Source: Streptococcus sp. UBA6071 (GTDB lineage Bacteria > Bacillota > Bacilli > Lactobacillales > Streptococcaceae). Taken from it: a stretch of 6,683 nt of DNA. Of the stretch, positions 1-6,306 are shown in pieces; position 1 is the stretch's first letter, and every line of letters starts with the position of its first letter. The stretch is taken from positions 15,812 through 22,494 of the forward strand of contig DIXV01000082.1 of NCBI GenBank assembly GCA_002436115.1. The letters are read 5' to 3'. The notes under the pieces were generated by a model. That model saw only the letters and a program-made list of their open reading frames with translations. It was not told the origin of the DNA and made no database searches. The translations under genes were made by a program, and so were the position numbers.

Positions 1-1288
1 TGTTATGAATAAAGGGGTGATTGATTTTGGAATTAAAGCTGCACTCGCTCTTAATATGAGCATTCACCAACACATGCACTTTGACCGAAAGAACTATTTT
101 TACCCAGACAATCCCAAAGCCTACCAAATTTCTCAATTTGATGAACCCATTGGACATGATGGTTGGATTGAGATCGACTTGGAGGGTGGAAGAACCAAAA
201 AAATTCGAATAGAGCGAGCCCATCTTGAAGAGGATGCAGGCAAAAATACTCATGGTACGGATGGTTACTCTTATGTAGACCTCAACCGTCAAGGGGTGCC
301 TTTGATTGAGATTGTCTCTGAAGCAGACATGCGTTCGCCCGAAGAGGCTTATGCTTATCTGACAGCCCTCAAGGAAATCATCCAGTACACAGGTATTTCA
401 GATGTTAAGATGGAAGAAGGTTCCATGCGGGTTGATGCCAATATTTCCCTTCGTCCTTATGGGCAAGAAGCGTTTGGAACTAAAACGGAAATTAAGAACC
501 TCAATTCCTTTAATTATGTTCGCAAAGGCTTGCAACATGAGGTGAATCGCCAAGCTAAAATTCTCCGTTCTGGTGGGCAAATCCAGCAGGAGACCCGTCG
601 TTACGATGAAGCAACTGGTGAAACAATCCTCATGCGGGTTAAAGAGGGGTCATCGGATTACCGTTATTTCCCAGAACCTGACCTCCCCCTCTTTGAGATT
701 GAGACTAGCTGGATTGATGCTATTCGCTCCGAATTACCAGAATTTCCTAAGAGTCGTCGAGAAAGATACGTGACTGAATTAGGGTTATCTCCTTACGATG
801 CTGATCAGTTGACCGTGACGAAGGACTTGTCTGATTTCTTTGAAGAAGCCGTTGCTTTAGGTGGAGATGCTAAGTTGGTATCCAATTGGCTTCAGGGTGA
901 AGTGGCTCAATATCTAAATGCAGAAGGAAAAACACTTAGTCAGATCCAATTGACCCCTAAAAATTTACTGGAGATGCTTGACTTGATTGCAGAGGGAACG
1001 ATTTCCTCGAAGATTGCTAAAAAAGTTTTTCTCCATCTAGCTAAAGAGGGAGGATCAGCACGAGACTATGTGGAAAAAGCAGGGCTGATTCAGATTTCGG
1101 ATCCAGATGTTCTTATCCCAATTATTCAGCAAATTTTTGCAGATAATGAATCAGCGGTAGCTGACTTTAAATCAGGCAAACGAAATGCAGACAAAGCTTT
1201 CATAGGCTTTCTTATGAAAGCGACAAAGGGACAAGCCAATCCACAAGTTGCTCAACAATTACTGGCTCAAGAATTGAGCAACTTGTAA
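1..1288 (+). CDS. gatB: Aspartyl/glutamyl-tRNA amidotransferase subunit B, 5'-truncated by window
   Basis: GatB is the tRNA-binding, kinase-like subunit of cytoplasmic GatCAB. It activates Glu-tRNA(Gln) (and Asp-tRNA(Asn)) with ATP so that ammonia from GatA can amidate it; bacteria lacking GlnRS depend on it. The frame is open from base 2 (a Val codon precedes the ATG at 5), and that ATG is internal: the family has about 50 more N-terminal residues before the V-x-N-K block seen here. Counting from ATG 5, family blocks include [11 protein letters not shown] (25-35), [12 protein letters not shown] (69-80), the GatB signature region [12 protein letters not shown] (92-103) and [11 protein letters not shown] (218-228). 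The last ~150 residues, including [12 protein letters not shown] and the end block [20 protein letters not shown], are the helical GatB/YqeY tRNA-binding domain. It stops with TAA 1286-1288, at a normal C-terminus. Upstream gatC and gatA are presumed, not seen. Identity is very secure. Confidence 0.97.
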   Translation, partial: VMNKGVIDFGIKAALALNMSIHQHMHFDRKNYFYPDNPKAYQISQFDEPIGHDGWIEIDLEGGRTKKIRIERAHLEEDAGKNTHGTDGYSYVDLNRQGVPLIEIVSEADMRSPEEAYAYLTALKEIIQYTGISDVKMEEGSMRVDANISLRPYGQEAFGTKTEIKNLNSFNYVRKGLQHEVNRQAKILRSGGQIQQETRRYDEATGETILMRVKEGSSDYRYFPEPDLPLFEIETSWIDAIRSELPEFPKSRRERYVTELGLSPYDADQLTVTKDLSDFFEEAVALGGDAKLVSNWLQGEVAQYLNAEGKTLSQIQLTPKNLLEMLDLIAEGTISSKIAKKVFLHLAKEGGSARDYVEKAGLIQISDPDVLIPIIQQIFADNESAVADFKSGKRNADKAFIGFLMKATKGQANPQVAQQLLAQELSNL

Positions 1289-1300
1289 AAAGAAGAAAGC

Positions 1301-1359
1301 CTATCAGATTAAGCTACCTGTTTTATTGAAGACAAGGTAGCTTTTCTCATGCCTGATAG
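1301..1359 (+). terminator. Intrinsic terminator after gatB, nested hairpin
   Basis: Thirteen bases after the gatB stop, AAGCTACCT (1311-1319) pairs perfectly with AGGTAGCTT (1335-1343) around a 15-nt loop, and the right arm runs into four T's (1342-1345). A second, outer pair CTATCAG (1301-1307) and CTGATAG (1353-1359) encloses it, so the inner hairpin is the likely terminator and the outer one may stabilise the RNA 3' end. The T-tract is short, so termination could be partial. It marks the end of the gatCAB transcript. Confidence 0.7.
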
Positions 1360-1628
1360 ACGCTTAATTGATTTTACGAAAAAGAATGGCCTACGGGCTA
1401 GCGCTAAAGGAGGCATGGGTCAAGGTCAAGGAATTGGTAGAGTATTGAATTGCTTTAGTCCTTTTACCCTTGTATTCGGGTTCGTAAATACAAAAAAATA
1501 TTTCCTTAGGCAGTTCTATTTTTCGTAAGAAATCTCCCTAAACCCTGTATTTTTGCACTTAGATTAAGAAGTATGGAGCCATCTTTTCTTAAGGTGTCTT
1601 TTTGTCTGTCTAACTGTTTGTTGTTGGT
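1346..1628. other. Gene-poor intergenic stretch between gatB and busR
   Basis: No recognisable gene. The longest forward frame with an ATG is 1349-1528 (59 codons); it begins inside the gatB terminator and has only a weak AAGGTAG ahead of it. A perfect AAAGGAGG lies at 1406-1413, but the only ATG behind it (1415, same frame) is one base away, too close for normal initiation. Other structure: TTTACGAA (1373-1380) and TTCGTAAA (1481-1488) are inverted copies; TTCGTAA recurs at 1522-1528; TTGTATT (1470-1476) and AATACAA (1487-1493) could form a hairpin; GGTCAA is tandemly repeated near 1418-1430. I see no convincing promoter inside. It may be decayed sequence or an untranslated RNA; nothing decides this. 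Confidence 0.4.
1556..1603 (+). terminator. Terminator-like hairpin upstream of the busR promoter
   Basis: TTAAGAA (1564-1570) pairs with TTCTTAA (1586-1592); CAC (1556-1558) and GTG (1594-1596) can extend the stem past a small internal loop, and ATGG/CCAT (1573-1576, 1579-1582) lies in the apical part. The stem is followed by TCTTTTTG with five consecutive T's (1599-1603). It would insulate busR from anything transcribed upstream. The stem is AT-rich, so strength is uncertain. Confidence 0.5.
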
Positions 1629-1656
1629 TTGTTATTCGTATCAAATGTGGTAAAAT
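1629..1656 (+). promoter_or_regulatory. busR promoter (extended -10)
   Basis: TAAAAT (1651-1656) is preceded by TGG (1648-1650), an extended -10, with TTGTTA (1629-1634) 16 bp upstream as -35. The start point would be near 1663, giving a leader of about 37 nt before the ATG at 1700. Because the -10 overlaps the in-frame upstream ATG at 1655, that ATG cannot be the translation start if this promoter is real. The bases ATGTGGT (1645-1651) also match one arm of the busAA operator. Confidence 0.65.
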
Positions 1657-1683
1657 GAAAGGGCAAAAAGGTTTAAGAGATTT

Positions 1684-1692
1684 AAGGGAGGG
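1684..1692 (+). promoter_or_regulatory. Ribosome binding site deciding the busR start
   Basis: AAGGGAGGG sits 7 nt ahead of ATG 1700 and is a strong Shine-Dalgarno match. The alternative in-frame ATG at 1655 has no comparable site and lies inside the promoter -10. This fixes the start at 1700. Confidence 0.8.
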
Positions 1693-1699
1693 TCATTTT

Positions 1700-2347
1700 A
1701 TGGAACAAAGAGAAGTCAAACCAGAAGTGATTGCATCACGTTACCAGAAGGTAGCAGTTGGCATTGCCCAGAGAATTATAGAGGGCAAGTATTTAGTCGG
1801 TGAAAAACTCAAGTCACGGTCGACTATTGCGAGTAATTTTAATGTCTCACCCGAAACCGCTCGTAAGGCTATTAACGTCTTGGTTGACTTAGATATTATG
1901 GCGGTCAAACAGGGCAGCGGGGTAGTTGTTCTATCGCGAGAGAAGGCTGAGGAGTTCTTAGAACAGTTTGATGCTAGCGTTGCTGCGAAAGAATTGCAGA
2001 AGGAAATTCGAGACAATTTGCTAAGGCAACGAAAAGAGATGGAACACTTAAATAGTTTAGTAGACAGTTTAATGTCTCGCTCAGCCATGGTCCGAAAGAA
2101 ATTCCCTTTGGATCCCTTTGAACTAAAGCTGGATCAAGAAGCTCCTCAAACGGGACAAAGCATCAGCGAACTTAATGTCTGGCATCAAACAGGAGCGACC
2201 GTCATTGCAATTGAACATGAGGGCGAATTACTCCTTTCTCCAGGTCCTTACGCCAAAATAGAGGCAGGTGATACCTTATACTTCGTTGGGGATGAATTAT
2301 CCTTGCCACGGATGAAAAATCTATTTGGTATGGAGGATGAAAGATAG
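1700..2347 (+). CDS. busR: BusR-type transcriptional repressor (GntR wHTH + RCK_C/TrkA_C), c-di-AMP responsive
   Basis: A 215-residue cytoplasmic DNA-binding repressor of the glycine-betaine transporter operon that follows it. Seen: a GntR-type winged helix at about residues 13-80, with recognition-helix region SRSTIASNFNVSPETARKAI (39-58) and wing QGSGVVV (71-77); a charged helical, probably coiled-coil linker at about 82-130, rich in K, E, R, Q and L; and a C-terminal RCK_C (TrkA_C) domain at about 140-210 with GATVIAIEHEGELLLSPGP (165-183) and GDTLYFVGDE (190-199). In studied BusR of Lactococcus and group B Streptococcus, the RCK_C domain binds cyclic-di-AMP, which strengthens operator binding and represses busA. 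Domain order, length and position directly upstream of busAA/busAB all agree. I chose ATG 1700 over the longer frame from 1655 for the reasons given under the promoter and ribosome binding site. It has its own terminator, so it is a separate unit from the transporter genes. The c-di-AMP response is inferred by homology. Confidence 0.93.
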   Translation: MEQREVKPEVIASRYQKVAVGIAQRIIEGKYLVGEKLKSRSTIASNFNVSPETARKAINVLVDLDIMAVKQGSGVVVLSREKAEEFLEQFDASVAAKELQKEIRDNLLRQRKEMEHLNSLVDSLMSRSAMVRKKFPLDPFELKLDQEAPQTGQSISELNVWHQTGATVIAIEHEGELLLSPGPYAKIEAGDTLYFVGDELSLPRMKNLFGMEDER

Positions 2348-2464
2348 TAGACTTCCTATGAGATAGAGTACGAAAGCCCTTAAATTCTACTGATTAGAAG
2401 CCTTACCTAAAGCAGACTCCTTCCTAGGTCACCTATAGCAAGAAACAATAAAAAAACAAACTCT

Positions 2465-2513
2465 CACGCCGTAAAAAACAAGCACTCTAATGCTTATTTA
2501 CGGGGTGTTTTTT
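2465..2513 (+). terminator. Strong intrinsic terminator after busR
   Basis: CACGCCGTAAA (2465-2475) pairs with TTTACGGGGTG (2497-2507) with one mismatch; an inner stem AAGCA (2480-2484) and TGCTT (2491-2495) closes a 6-nt loop. Six T's follow at 2508-2513. The A-rich run before the left arm (about 2448-2460) could give weak termination in the opposite direction too. It ends busR transcription about 120 bp after the stop codon. Confidence 0.85.
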
Positions 2514-2647
2514 CGATTCTCTCTCCAACTGAGAGCCTGATAGGCCAGTTACTTGCCGATTGCTTAACGTCGTCACTTTGATGAAAATCCACAGAGTACC
2601 TCAGTTGAATCAGTAGAGAGGCTTTTTAGACTTCTCTACCTTATTCT
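2514..2647. other. Non-coding stretch upstream of the busA promoter, with hairpins and a half-site copy
   Basis: No gene is visible. GTCACTTTG (2572-2580) is the exact reverse complement of CAAAGTGAC (2652-2660), which contains the left half of the presumed BusR operator. GTAGAGAGG (2613-2621) pairs with CTTCTCTAC (2631-2639) through 9 positions including one G-T, ending 8 bp before the -35; it is followed by a poor T-run, so it may be a weak extra terminator or only an inverted repeat. Small palindromes CTCTC/GAGAG (2521-2535) and GCCT/AGGC (2535-2545) are also present. Confidence 0.45.
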
Positions 2648-2676
2648 TTGACAAAGTGACCACATAGTTATATAAT
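2648..2676 (+). promoter_or_regulatory. busA operon promoter, perfect sigma-A consensus
   Basis: TTGACA (2648-2653), a 17-bp spacer and TATAAT (2671-2676) make an exact consensus vegetative promoter, with transcription expected to begin near 2683. Such a promoter would be constitutively strong unless repressed, which fits the operator that overlaps it. It is the only good promoter between busR and busAA, and it implies a leader of about 395 nt. Confidence 0.88.
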
Positions 2677-2689
2677 AATGTGGTCTCTT
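2654..2689 (+). promoter_or_regulatory. Probable BusR operator overlapping the -10
   Basis: AAGTGACCACAT (2654-2665) and ATGTGGTCTCTT (2678-2689) are inverted repeats matching at 11 of 12 positions, with the inner 8 bp perfect and 12 bp between them. The left arm starts right after the -35 and the right arm covers the start point, so a bound protein would cover the -10. GTGAC (2656-2660) and GTCTC (2683-2687) are exactly 22 bp apart; as I remember, BusR half-sites in group B Streptococcus are spaced by 22 bp. Assignment to BusR is inferred from that and from the adjacent busR gene. Confidence 0.75.
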
Positions 2690-2911
2690 AAAAAGATATG
2701 TAATTGATATGCGACAGCATAAGATGAAGAAAATCTGAACAAAGTAGATGCTTGGCTTTCTTCTTGCTTTTGTTGCGTTCAAAACATATCCAAGAGGTTG
2801 AAAAGAACTGTCTTTAAGATTAAAGTCAATGGATGATTATTCAAAATGAGAGGTTATCTCCCTTTGTGGTACTGTTAACCTTTAGTTGATGAATAACAGG
2901 AAATCGTCCTA

Positions 2912-2961
2912 AGCTACTCACCGACAGTATCAGGTGACATAAGAAGAGATGGTGAGTAGCT
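2912..2961 (+). repeat. Perfect 11-bp inverted repeat in the busAA leader
   Basis: AGCTACTCACC (2912-2922) and GGTGAGTAGCT (2951-2961) are perfect inverted copies separated by 28 nt. There is no T-run after it, so it is not an intrinsic terminator. It could be an RNA stem in the leader or a DNA binding site; it does not resemble the operator at 2654-2689. GGTGA also occurs at 2933-2937 and 3002-3006, so the CACC arm has weaker alternative partners. Confidence 0.65.
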
Positions 2962-3008
2962 GACATGGGCTGATGAGTGCTTGAAAGACTTCCTAATCTC
3001 AGGTGATT

Positions 3009-3031
3009 TCTCCAAGTAATTTGCTTGGAGA
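3009..3031 (+). promoter_or_regulatory. 8-bp hairpin near the busAA ribosome binding site
   Basis: TCTCCAAG (3009-3016) and CTTGGAGA (3024-3031) form a perfect 8-bp stem with a 7-nt loop. It is followed by ATAAGCTTTT, only a weak T-run, so terminator function is doubtful. TCTCC in the left arm could instead pair with GGAGA at 3068-3072, which is the Shine-Dalgarno sequence of busAA. The hairpin is clear in sequence; a regulatory role is speculation. Confidence 0.5.
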
Positions 3032-3064
3032 TAAGCTTTTAGCCAATTGTCAACAGTAATAAGA

Positions 3065-3071
3065 TAAGGAG
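3065..3071 (+). promoter_or_regulatory. Ribosome binding site deciding the TTG start of busAA
   Basis: TAAGGAG ends 7 nt before TTG 3079. No ATG or GTG is usable nearby: the first in-frame ATG (3112) would remove the first strand of the ATPase fold ([11 protein letters not shown]), which is conserved in OpuAA proteins. TTG is therefore the likely start. Confidence 0.8.
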
Positions 3072-3078
3072 AGCTATT

Positions 3079-4323
3079 TTGAATAAAGTAGAAGTAAAAC
3101 ATTTAACTAAAATGTTTGGAAAAAGGCAGCGTCAAGCCATAGAAATGATGCGAAAACACAAGACTAAAACGGAAATTTTTGAAAAAACAGGAGTAACTAT
3201 TGGTGTCCATGATGTGAGTTTTGAAGTGAAAGAGGGGGAGATTTTTGTTGTCATGGGGCTTTCTGGTAGCGGGAAGTCAACCTTGGTTCGCCTTTTGAAC
3301 CGTTTAATTGACCCGACGGATGGGGAAATCTACATTGATGGTCAAGATATTTCTAAAGCAGATGATGCAGAACTTAGGGAAGTTAGGCGACATAAGCTGA
3401 ATATGGTCTTTCAAAACTTTGGTCTCTTCCCCCATCGAACAATTTTAGAGAACACGGAGTACGGTTTAGAGGTTCGAGGTGTTCCTAAAGAAGAGCGACA
3501 AGACTTAGCGGAAAAAGCATTGGATAATTCAGGGCTTTTGCCTTTCAAAGATCAATACCCTAATCAACTTTCTGGAGGAATGCAACAGCGTGTTGGTTTG
3601 GCCCGTGCTTTGGCAAACAATCCGGAAATTCTCTTAATGGATGAAGCTTTTTCTGCTTTGGATCCTATGATTCGTCGTGACATGCAAAATGAATTGCTTG
3701 ACCTACAAGCTGACCAGCAACGAACCATCATTTTTATTACTCATGACTTGAATGAAGCTTTGCGTATCGGTGATCGCATCGCTCTGATGAAAGATGGGAA
3801 AATCATGCAGATTGGTACTGGGGAAGAAATCCTAACCCAACCTGCTAATCAGTTTGTTCGCGATTTTATCGAAGATATTGATCGCTCAAAAGTCTTAACG
3901 GCACAAAATGTCATGATTCCTGCATTGACAACTAATATTGAAGTAGATGGCCCGACTGTCGCACTTAACCGCATGCGTAAAGAAGAAGTGAGTATGCTTT
4001 TAGCAGTTGACCGAAGGCGGCATTTGCTAGGAAGTATTACAGCCGAAAATGCGCATAAAGCACGCAAGGAACACTTGTCTCTAAAGGATGTTGTTGAGGA
4101 GAATATCAAAACGATTTCTCCAGACATGTTGGTGACAGATATTTTCAATGAAATCTATGATGTGACCACCCCATTAGCTGTCGTAAATGCTAAAAACCGC
4201 TTGGCGGGTGTTGTTATTAAAGGAAGTGTCCTTGAAGCTTTAGCTGATAGTACAGAAGATGAGGTCAATGACGTTCAAGCAGACCTTTCGGCATCTAAGA
4301 AGGAGGTAGAACGTAATGGATAA
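3079..4323 (+). CDS. busAA: Glycine betaine ABC transporter, ATP-binding subunit with CBS domains
   Basis: ATPase of the OpuA/BusA osmoprotectant importer (also named opuAA), on the cytoplasmic face of the membrane; it powers glycine-betaine uptake under osmotic stress. The 414 residues show Walker [10 protein letters not shown] (60-68), Q-loop Q112 in [11 protein letters not shown], signature LSGGMQQR (164-171), Walker B ILLMDEA (184-190, catalytic E189), D-loop SALD (192-195) and H-loop H222. Two CBS motifs follow at about 275-390. The basic patch REVRRHK (100-106) precedes the Q-loop; in Lactococcus OpuA a cationic region here takes part in ionic-strength sensing, and its CBS pair binds inhibitory cyclic-di-AMP. 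The tail after 390 is acidic ([12 protein letters not shown]) but ends in a mixed-charge KKEVERNG. Length matches Lactococcus OpuAA (about 408). Start is TTG. Its end overlaps busAB by 8 bp, showing an operon. All catalytic residues are intact. Confidence 0.96.
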   Translation: MNKVEVKHLTKMFGKRQRQAIEMMRKHKTKTEIFEKTGVTIGVHDVSFEVKEGEIFVVMGLSGSGKSTLVRLLNRLIDPTDGEIYIDGQDISKADDAELREVRRHKLNMVFQNFGLFPHRTILENTEYGLEVRGVPKEERQDLAEKALDNSGLLPFKDQYPNQLSGGMQQRVGLARALANNPEILLMDEAFSALDPMIRRDMQNELLDLQADQQRTIIFITHDLNEALRIGDRIALMKDGKIMQIGTGEEILTQPANQFVRDFIEDIDRSKVLTAQNVMIPALTTNIEVDGPTVALNRMRKEEVSMLLAVDRRRHLLGSITAENAHKARKEHLSLKDVVEENIKTISPDMLVTDIFNEIYDVTTPLAVVNAKNRLAGVVIKGSVLEALADSTEDEVNDVQADLSASKKEVERNG

Positions 4324-6034
4324 GATATTAACCCAACCAATTCCTTTAGCAGACTGGGTTGAAGCAGTAACCGATTGGTTGACCAACACTCTGTCAGGGC
4401 CTTTTTCGGCCATTCAGACGGGCGGTCAGGCTGTGATGGATGGTATGACCAATACACTTTTGTTGGTACCAGCCTTAATCATGATTCTACTTCTTACCAT
4501 TTTAGCCTTTAGCCTTTCTAATAGGAAATTTGGTTTTACAAGCTTCGTTCTCTTTGGCTTGCTTTATATTTATAATCAAGGCCTGTGGGATGATTTGATG
4601 AACACAGTGACCTTGGTTTTGGTTGCTAGCCTTTTGTCAGTCGTTATCGGGATTCCTTTAGGGATATGGATGGCCAAGAGCAATCGAGCAGAAGTGATTA
4701 TCAAGCCTTTACTTGATTTTATGCAAACCATGCCTTCTTTTGTTTACCTAATTCCAGCAGTTGCCTTCTTCGGTATCGGCATGGTGCCAGGTGTTTTTGC
4801 TTCTGTTATCTTTGCTTTACCACCAACTGTTCGCATGACGAATTTAGGGATTCGACAGATTCCGACAGAATTGGTTGAAGCATCAGATTCGTTTGGTGGC
4901 ACTAGAAGACAGAAACTCTTTAAATTAGAATTACCCTTGGCTAAAAGAACCATTTTAGCAGGAATTAATCAGACACTAATGCTTGCACTATCAATGGTTG
5001 TCACCTCCTCTATGATCGGCGCACCTGGTTTAGGGCGTGGAGTTCTCTCAGCCCTCCAACGCTCGCAGGTCGGTAATGGCTTTGTGAATGGTTTGGCTCT
5101 TGTTGTGTTAGCTATTATCATTGATCGTTTTACCCAGATGATAAATCGTCAGAGTCAACCTAAACCTAAAAAGAGTGATGCAAGGCAAAGAAAGATTGTT
5201 TTACTGACATCGTTCGTGGCTGTTTCGGCCTTGTTTAGCTTCTTCTTTATTAATCAGAACAGTTCAGACCAAAATAAGATTAAGTTAGCCTATGTGGAAT
5301 GGGATACAGAGGTTGCCTCAACCCATGTTATAGCAGAAGTTTTGAAAGATCAGGGCTATAGTGTTGAAGTGACTCCGTTAGACAATGCTGTTGTTTGGAA
5401 GTCAATTGCTGATGATGAGGCTGATGCCATGGTGGGTGCCTGGTTACCCTCAACTCATGAAGAGCACTACGCGCAATATAAAGAAAGCCTGAAGGACTTA
5501 GGCCCTAATCTTGAAGGAGCTAAATTAGGTTTAGTTGTCCCAAGTTACATGACAGCTAATTCCATTGAAGACTTGTCTACCGATGCCAAACAAACCATTA
5601 CAGGTATTGAAGCAGGAGCAGGTGTGATGAAAGCGGCTGAACAAACCATTGCAAATTACCCTAATCTTTCTGGTTGGAATTTACAACCCTCTTCATCTGG
5701 AGCGATGACAACAGCTCTTGATCAAGCGATTAAAAACAAGGAAGAAATTGTAATTACAGGCTGGTCTCCTCATTGGATGTTTGCCAAATACGACCTCAAG
5801 TACCTTGACGATCCAAATGGAACAATGGGTGGTGCTGAAACCATCAATACAATGGTTCGCTCTGAATTAGAAGAAGATATGCCAGAAGCTTATGCTATTT
5901 TAGATAAATTTACTTGGACAACCAGTGATATTGAAGAAGTCATGTTAGAAGTCAGTCAAGGGATAGATCCCTCTACTGCGGCAAAAAATTGGATTAAAAG
6001 ACACCCTGACAAGGTAAAAGAGTGGCTAGAATGA
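4316..6034 (+). CDS. busAB: Glycine betaine ABC transporter, permease fused to substrate-binding domain
   Basis: Membrane subunit (also opuABC) of the same importer. Two copies assemble with two BusAA, and the fused binding domain sits outside the membrane, so no separate lipoprotein is needed. Of 572 residues, hydrophobic segments lie at about 46-66, 75-90, 98-120, 140-168, 217-237 and 253-275. The ABC coupling loop [20 protein letters not shown] spans 185-204. A further membrane segment (about 293-313) links to an OpuAC/ProX-type domain at about 322-571. Tryptophans W329, W376 and W483 (with W361 and W487 nearby) lie where the family's aromatic cage binds the quaternary ammonium group. There is no cleavable signal peptide; residues 13-35 look like an amphipathic helix, as described in Lactococcus OpuABC. 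AAGGAGG (4300-4306) lies 9 nt before the ATG, inside busAA. Length matches the Lactococcus protein (573). It is intact; glycine betaine is the likely main substrate by homology. Confidence 0.96.
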   Translation: MDKILTQPIPLADWVEAVTDWLTNTLSGPFSAIQTGGQAVMDGMTNTLLLVPALIMILLLTILAFSLSNRKFGFTSFVLFGLLYIYNQGLWDDLMNTVTLVLVASLLSVVIGIPLGIWMAKSNRAEVIIKPLLDFMQTMPSFVYLIPAVAFFGIGMVPGVFASVIFALPPTVRMTNLGIRQIPTELVEASDSFGGTRRQKLFKLELPLAKRTILAGINQTLMLALSMVVTSSMIGAPGLGRGVLSALQRSQVGNGFVNGLALVVLAIIIDRFTQMINRQSQPKPKKSDARQRKIVLLTSFVAVSALFSFFFINQNSSDQNKIKLAYVEWDTEVASTHVIAEVLKDQGYSVEVTPLDNAVVWKSIADDEADAMVGAWLPSTHEEHYAQYKESLKDLGPNLEGAKLGLVVPSYMTANSIEDLSTDAKQTITGIEAGAGVMKAAEQTIANYPNLSGWNLQPSSSGAMTTALDQAIKNKEEIVITGWSPHWMFAKYDLKYLDDPNGTMGGAETINTMVRSELEEDMPEAYAILDKFTWTTSDIEEVMLEVSQGIDPSTAAKNWIKRHPDKVKEWLE

Positions 6035-6105
6035 TTCAAGCGCAATAAAGTCAAGAGATTGGGACTAACTTCAAAACAAAAACAAGAAAATTCATAATGA
6101 ATCGG

Positions 6106-6148
6106 CACCTCAAGGATTAGATCAAACTTCTAATCTCTGAGGTGTTTT
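6106..6148 (+). terminator. Strong intrinsic terminator of the busA operon
   Basis: CACCTCA (6106-6112) pairs with TGAGGTG (6138-6144), and GATTAGA (6115-6121) with TCTAATC (6129-6135), joined by one mismatch and a G-T pair, around a 7-nt loop. TTTTCT follows at 6145-6150. It lies about 70 bp after the busAB stop and ends the bus transcript before yqeG. Confidence 0.88.
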
Positions 6149-6185
6149 CTAAGGACCTGATAAATACAGAGTATAAGTGCAGAAA

Positions 6186-6208
6186 AATCGCTAATCGGTC
6201 AATCGGTT
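6186..6208. repeat. Short tandem AATCG repeats between busAB and yqeG
   Basis: AATCG occurs three times at 6186-6190, 6193-6197 and 6201-6205, the last two as imperfect 8-bp tandem units AATCGGTC and AATCGGTT. They lie between the bus terminator and the yqeG promoter. The role is unknown; it may be chance. A short ATGAGA/TCTCAT pair (6219-6224, 6237-6242) is the only other structure in 6149-6290. Confidence 0.3.
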
Positions 6209-6297
6209 TAGAATTAAGATGAGACAGACGGCTTAATCTCATAAGAGAGAAAGTTTTGATTTTACATCTGGTCTACTCCCCCTTTTTGTTCCTTTTA

Positions 6298-6306
6298 TGG
6301 TAGAAT
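6298..6306 (+). promoter_or_regulatory. Probable yqeG promoter (extended -10)
   Basis: TGG followed by TAGAAT (6301-6306) is an extended -10, closely similar to the busR one (TGG TAAAAT). No good -35 is found 16-18 bp upstream, which extended -10 promoters can tolerate. Transcription would start near 6313, about 20 nt before the GTG start. Confidence 0.5.

Larger units (their letters stand above)
2683..3078 (+). promoter_or_regulatory. Long, potentially structured 5' leader of busAA
   Basis: About 395 nt separate the predicted start point from the TTG start of busAA, with no convincing gene: the ATG-started frames inside are very short and lack Shine-Dalgarno sites. Inverted repeats include GAAGAAA/TTTCTTC (2726-2732, 2757-2763); AGAGGTTA/TAACCTTT (2849-2856, 2876-2883, one G-T); CTGTTA/TAACAG (2872-2877, 2894-2899), which competes with the previous one; an 11-bp pair at 2912-2961; and an 8-bp hairpin at 3009-3031. 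I recognise no known riboswitch class. Its length and repeats suggest, but do not prove, post-transcriptional control. Confidence 0.5.

Noticed and set aside
1352..1360. GCCTGATAG repeated at 2535-2543 after both gatB and busR
   Set aside because: Nine bases only, in different structural settings (outer terminator stem versus a small palindrome); not enough to call a repeat family.
1476..1492. tRNA T-arm-like GGGTTCG
   Set aside because: No acceptor, D-arm or anticodon stem can be built around it; it is a short chance match.
1741..2088. 115-codon open frame antisense to busR
   Set aside because: It is the complement of a well-supported coding frame, has low-complexity Ser/Lys/Leu composition, resembles no family I know and has no credible ribosome binding site.
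2428..2432. GTCAC as another BusR half-site
   Set aside because: No GTGAC lies 22 bp upstream, and the site falls within the busR 3' region before its terminator; a lone 5-mer is expected by chance.
2709..2738. Leader peptide frame of 9 codons in the busAA leader
   Set aside because: No Shine-Dalgarno sequence and no run of regulatory codons; such short frames occur by chance.
2683..3078. Known riboswitch (such as the ydaO c-di-AMP class) in the busAA leader
   Set aside because: I could not find the conserved blocks of that class, and c-di-AMP control here is already provided by BusR. An Infernal search would settle it.
2914..3102. 62-codon open frame on the - strand in the busAA leader
   Set aside because: Its start lies inside the busAA coding start and the product is unremarkable. 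Its openness can be explained by chance in AT-rich DNA.
3849..4148. 99-codon open frame antisense to the CBS part of busAA
   Set aside because: Shadow of a conserved coding region; the protein has no recognisable motif, and the sense frame explains the sequence.
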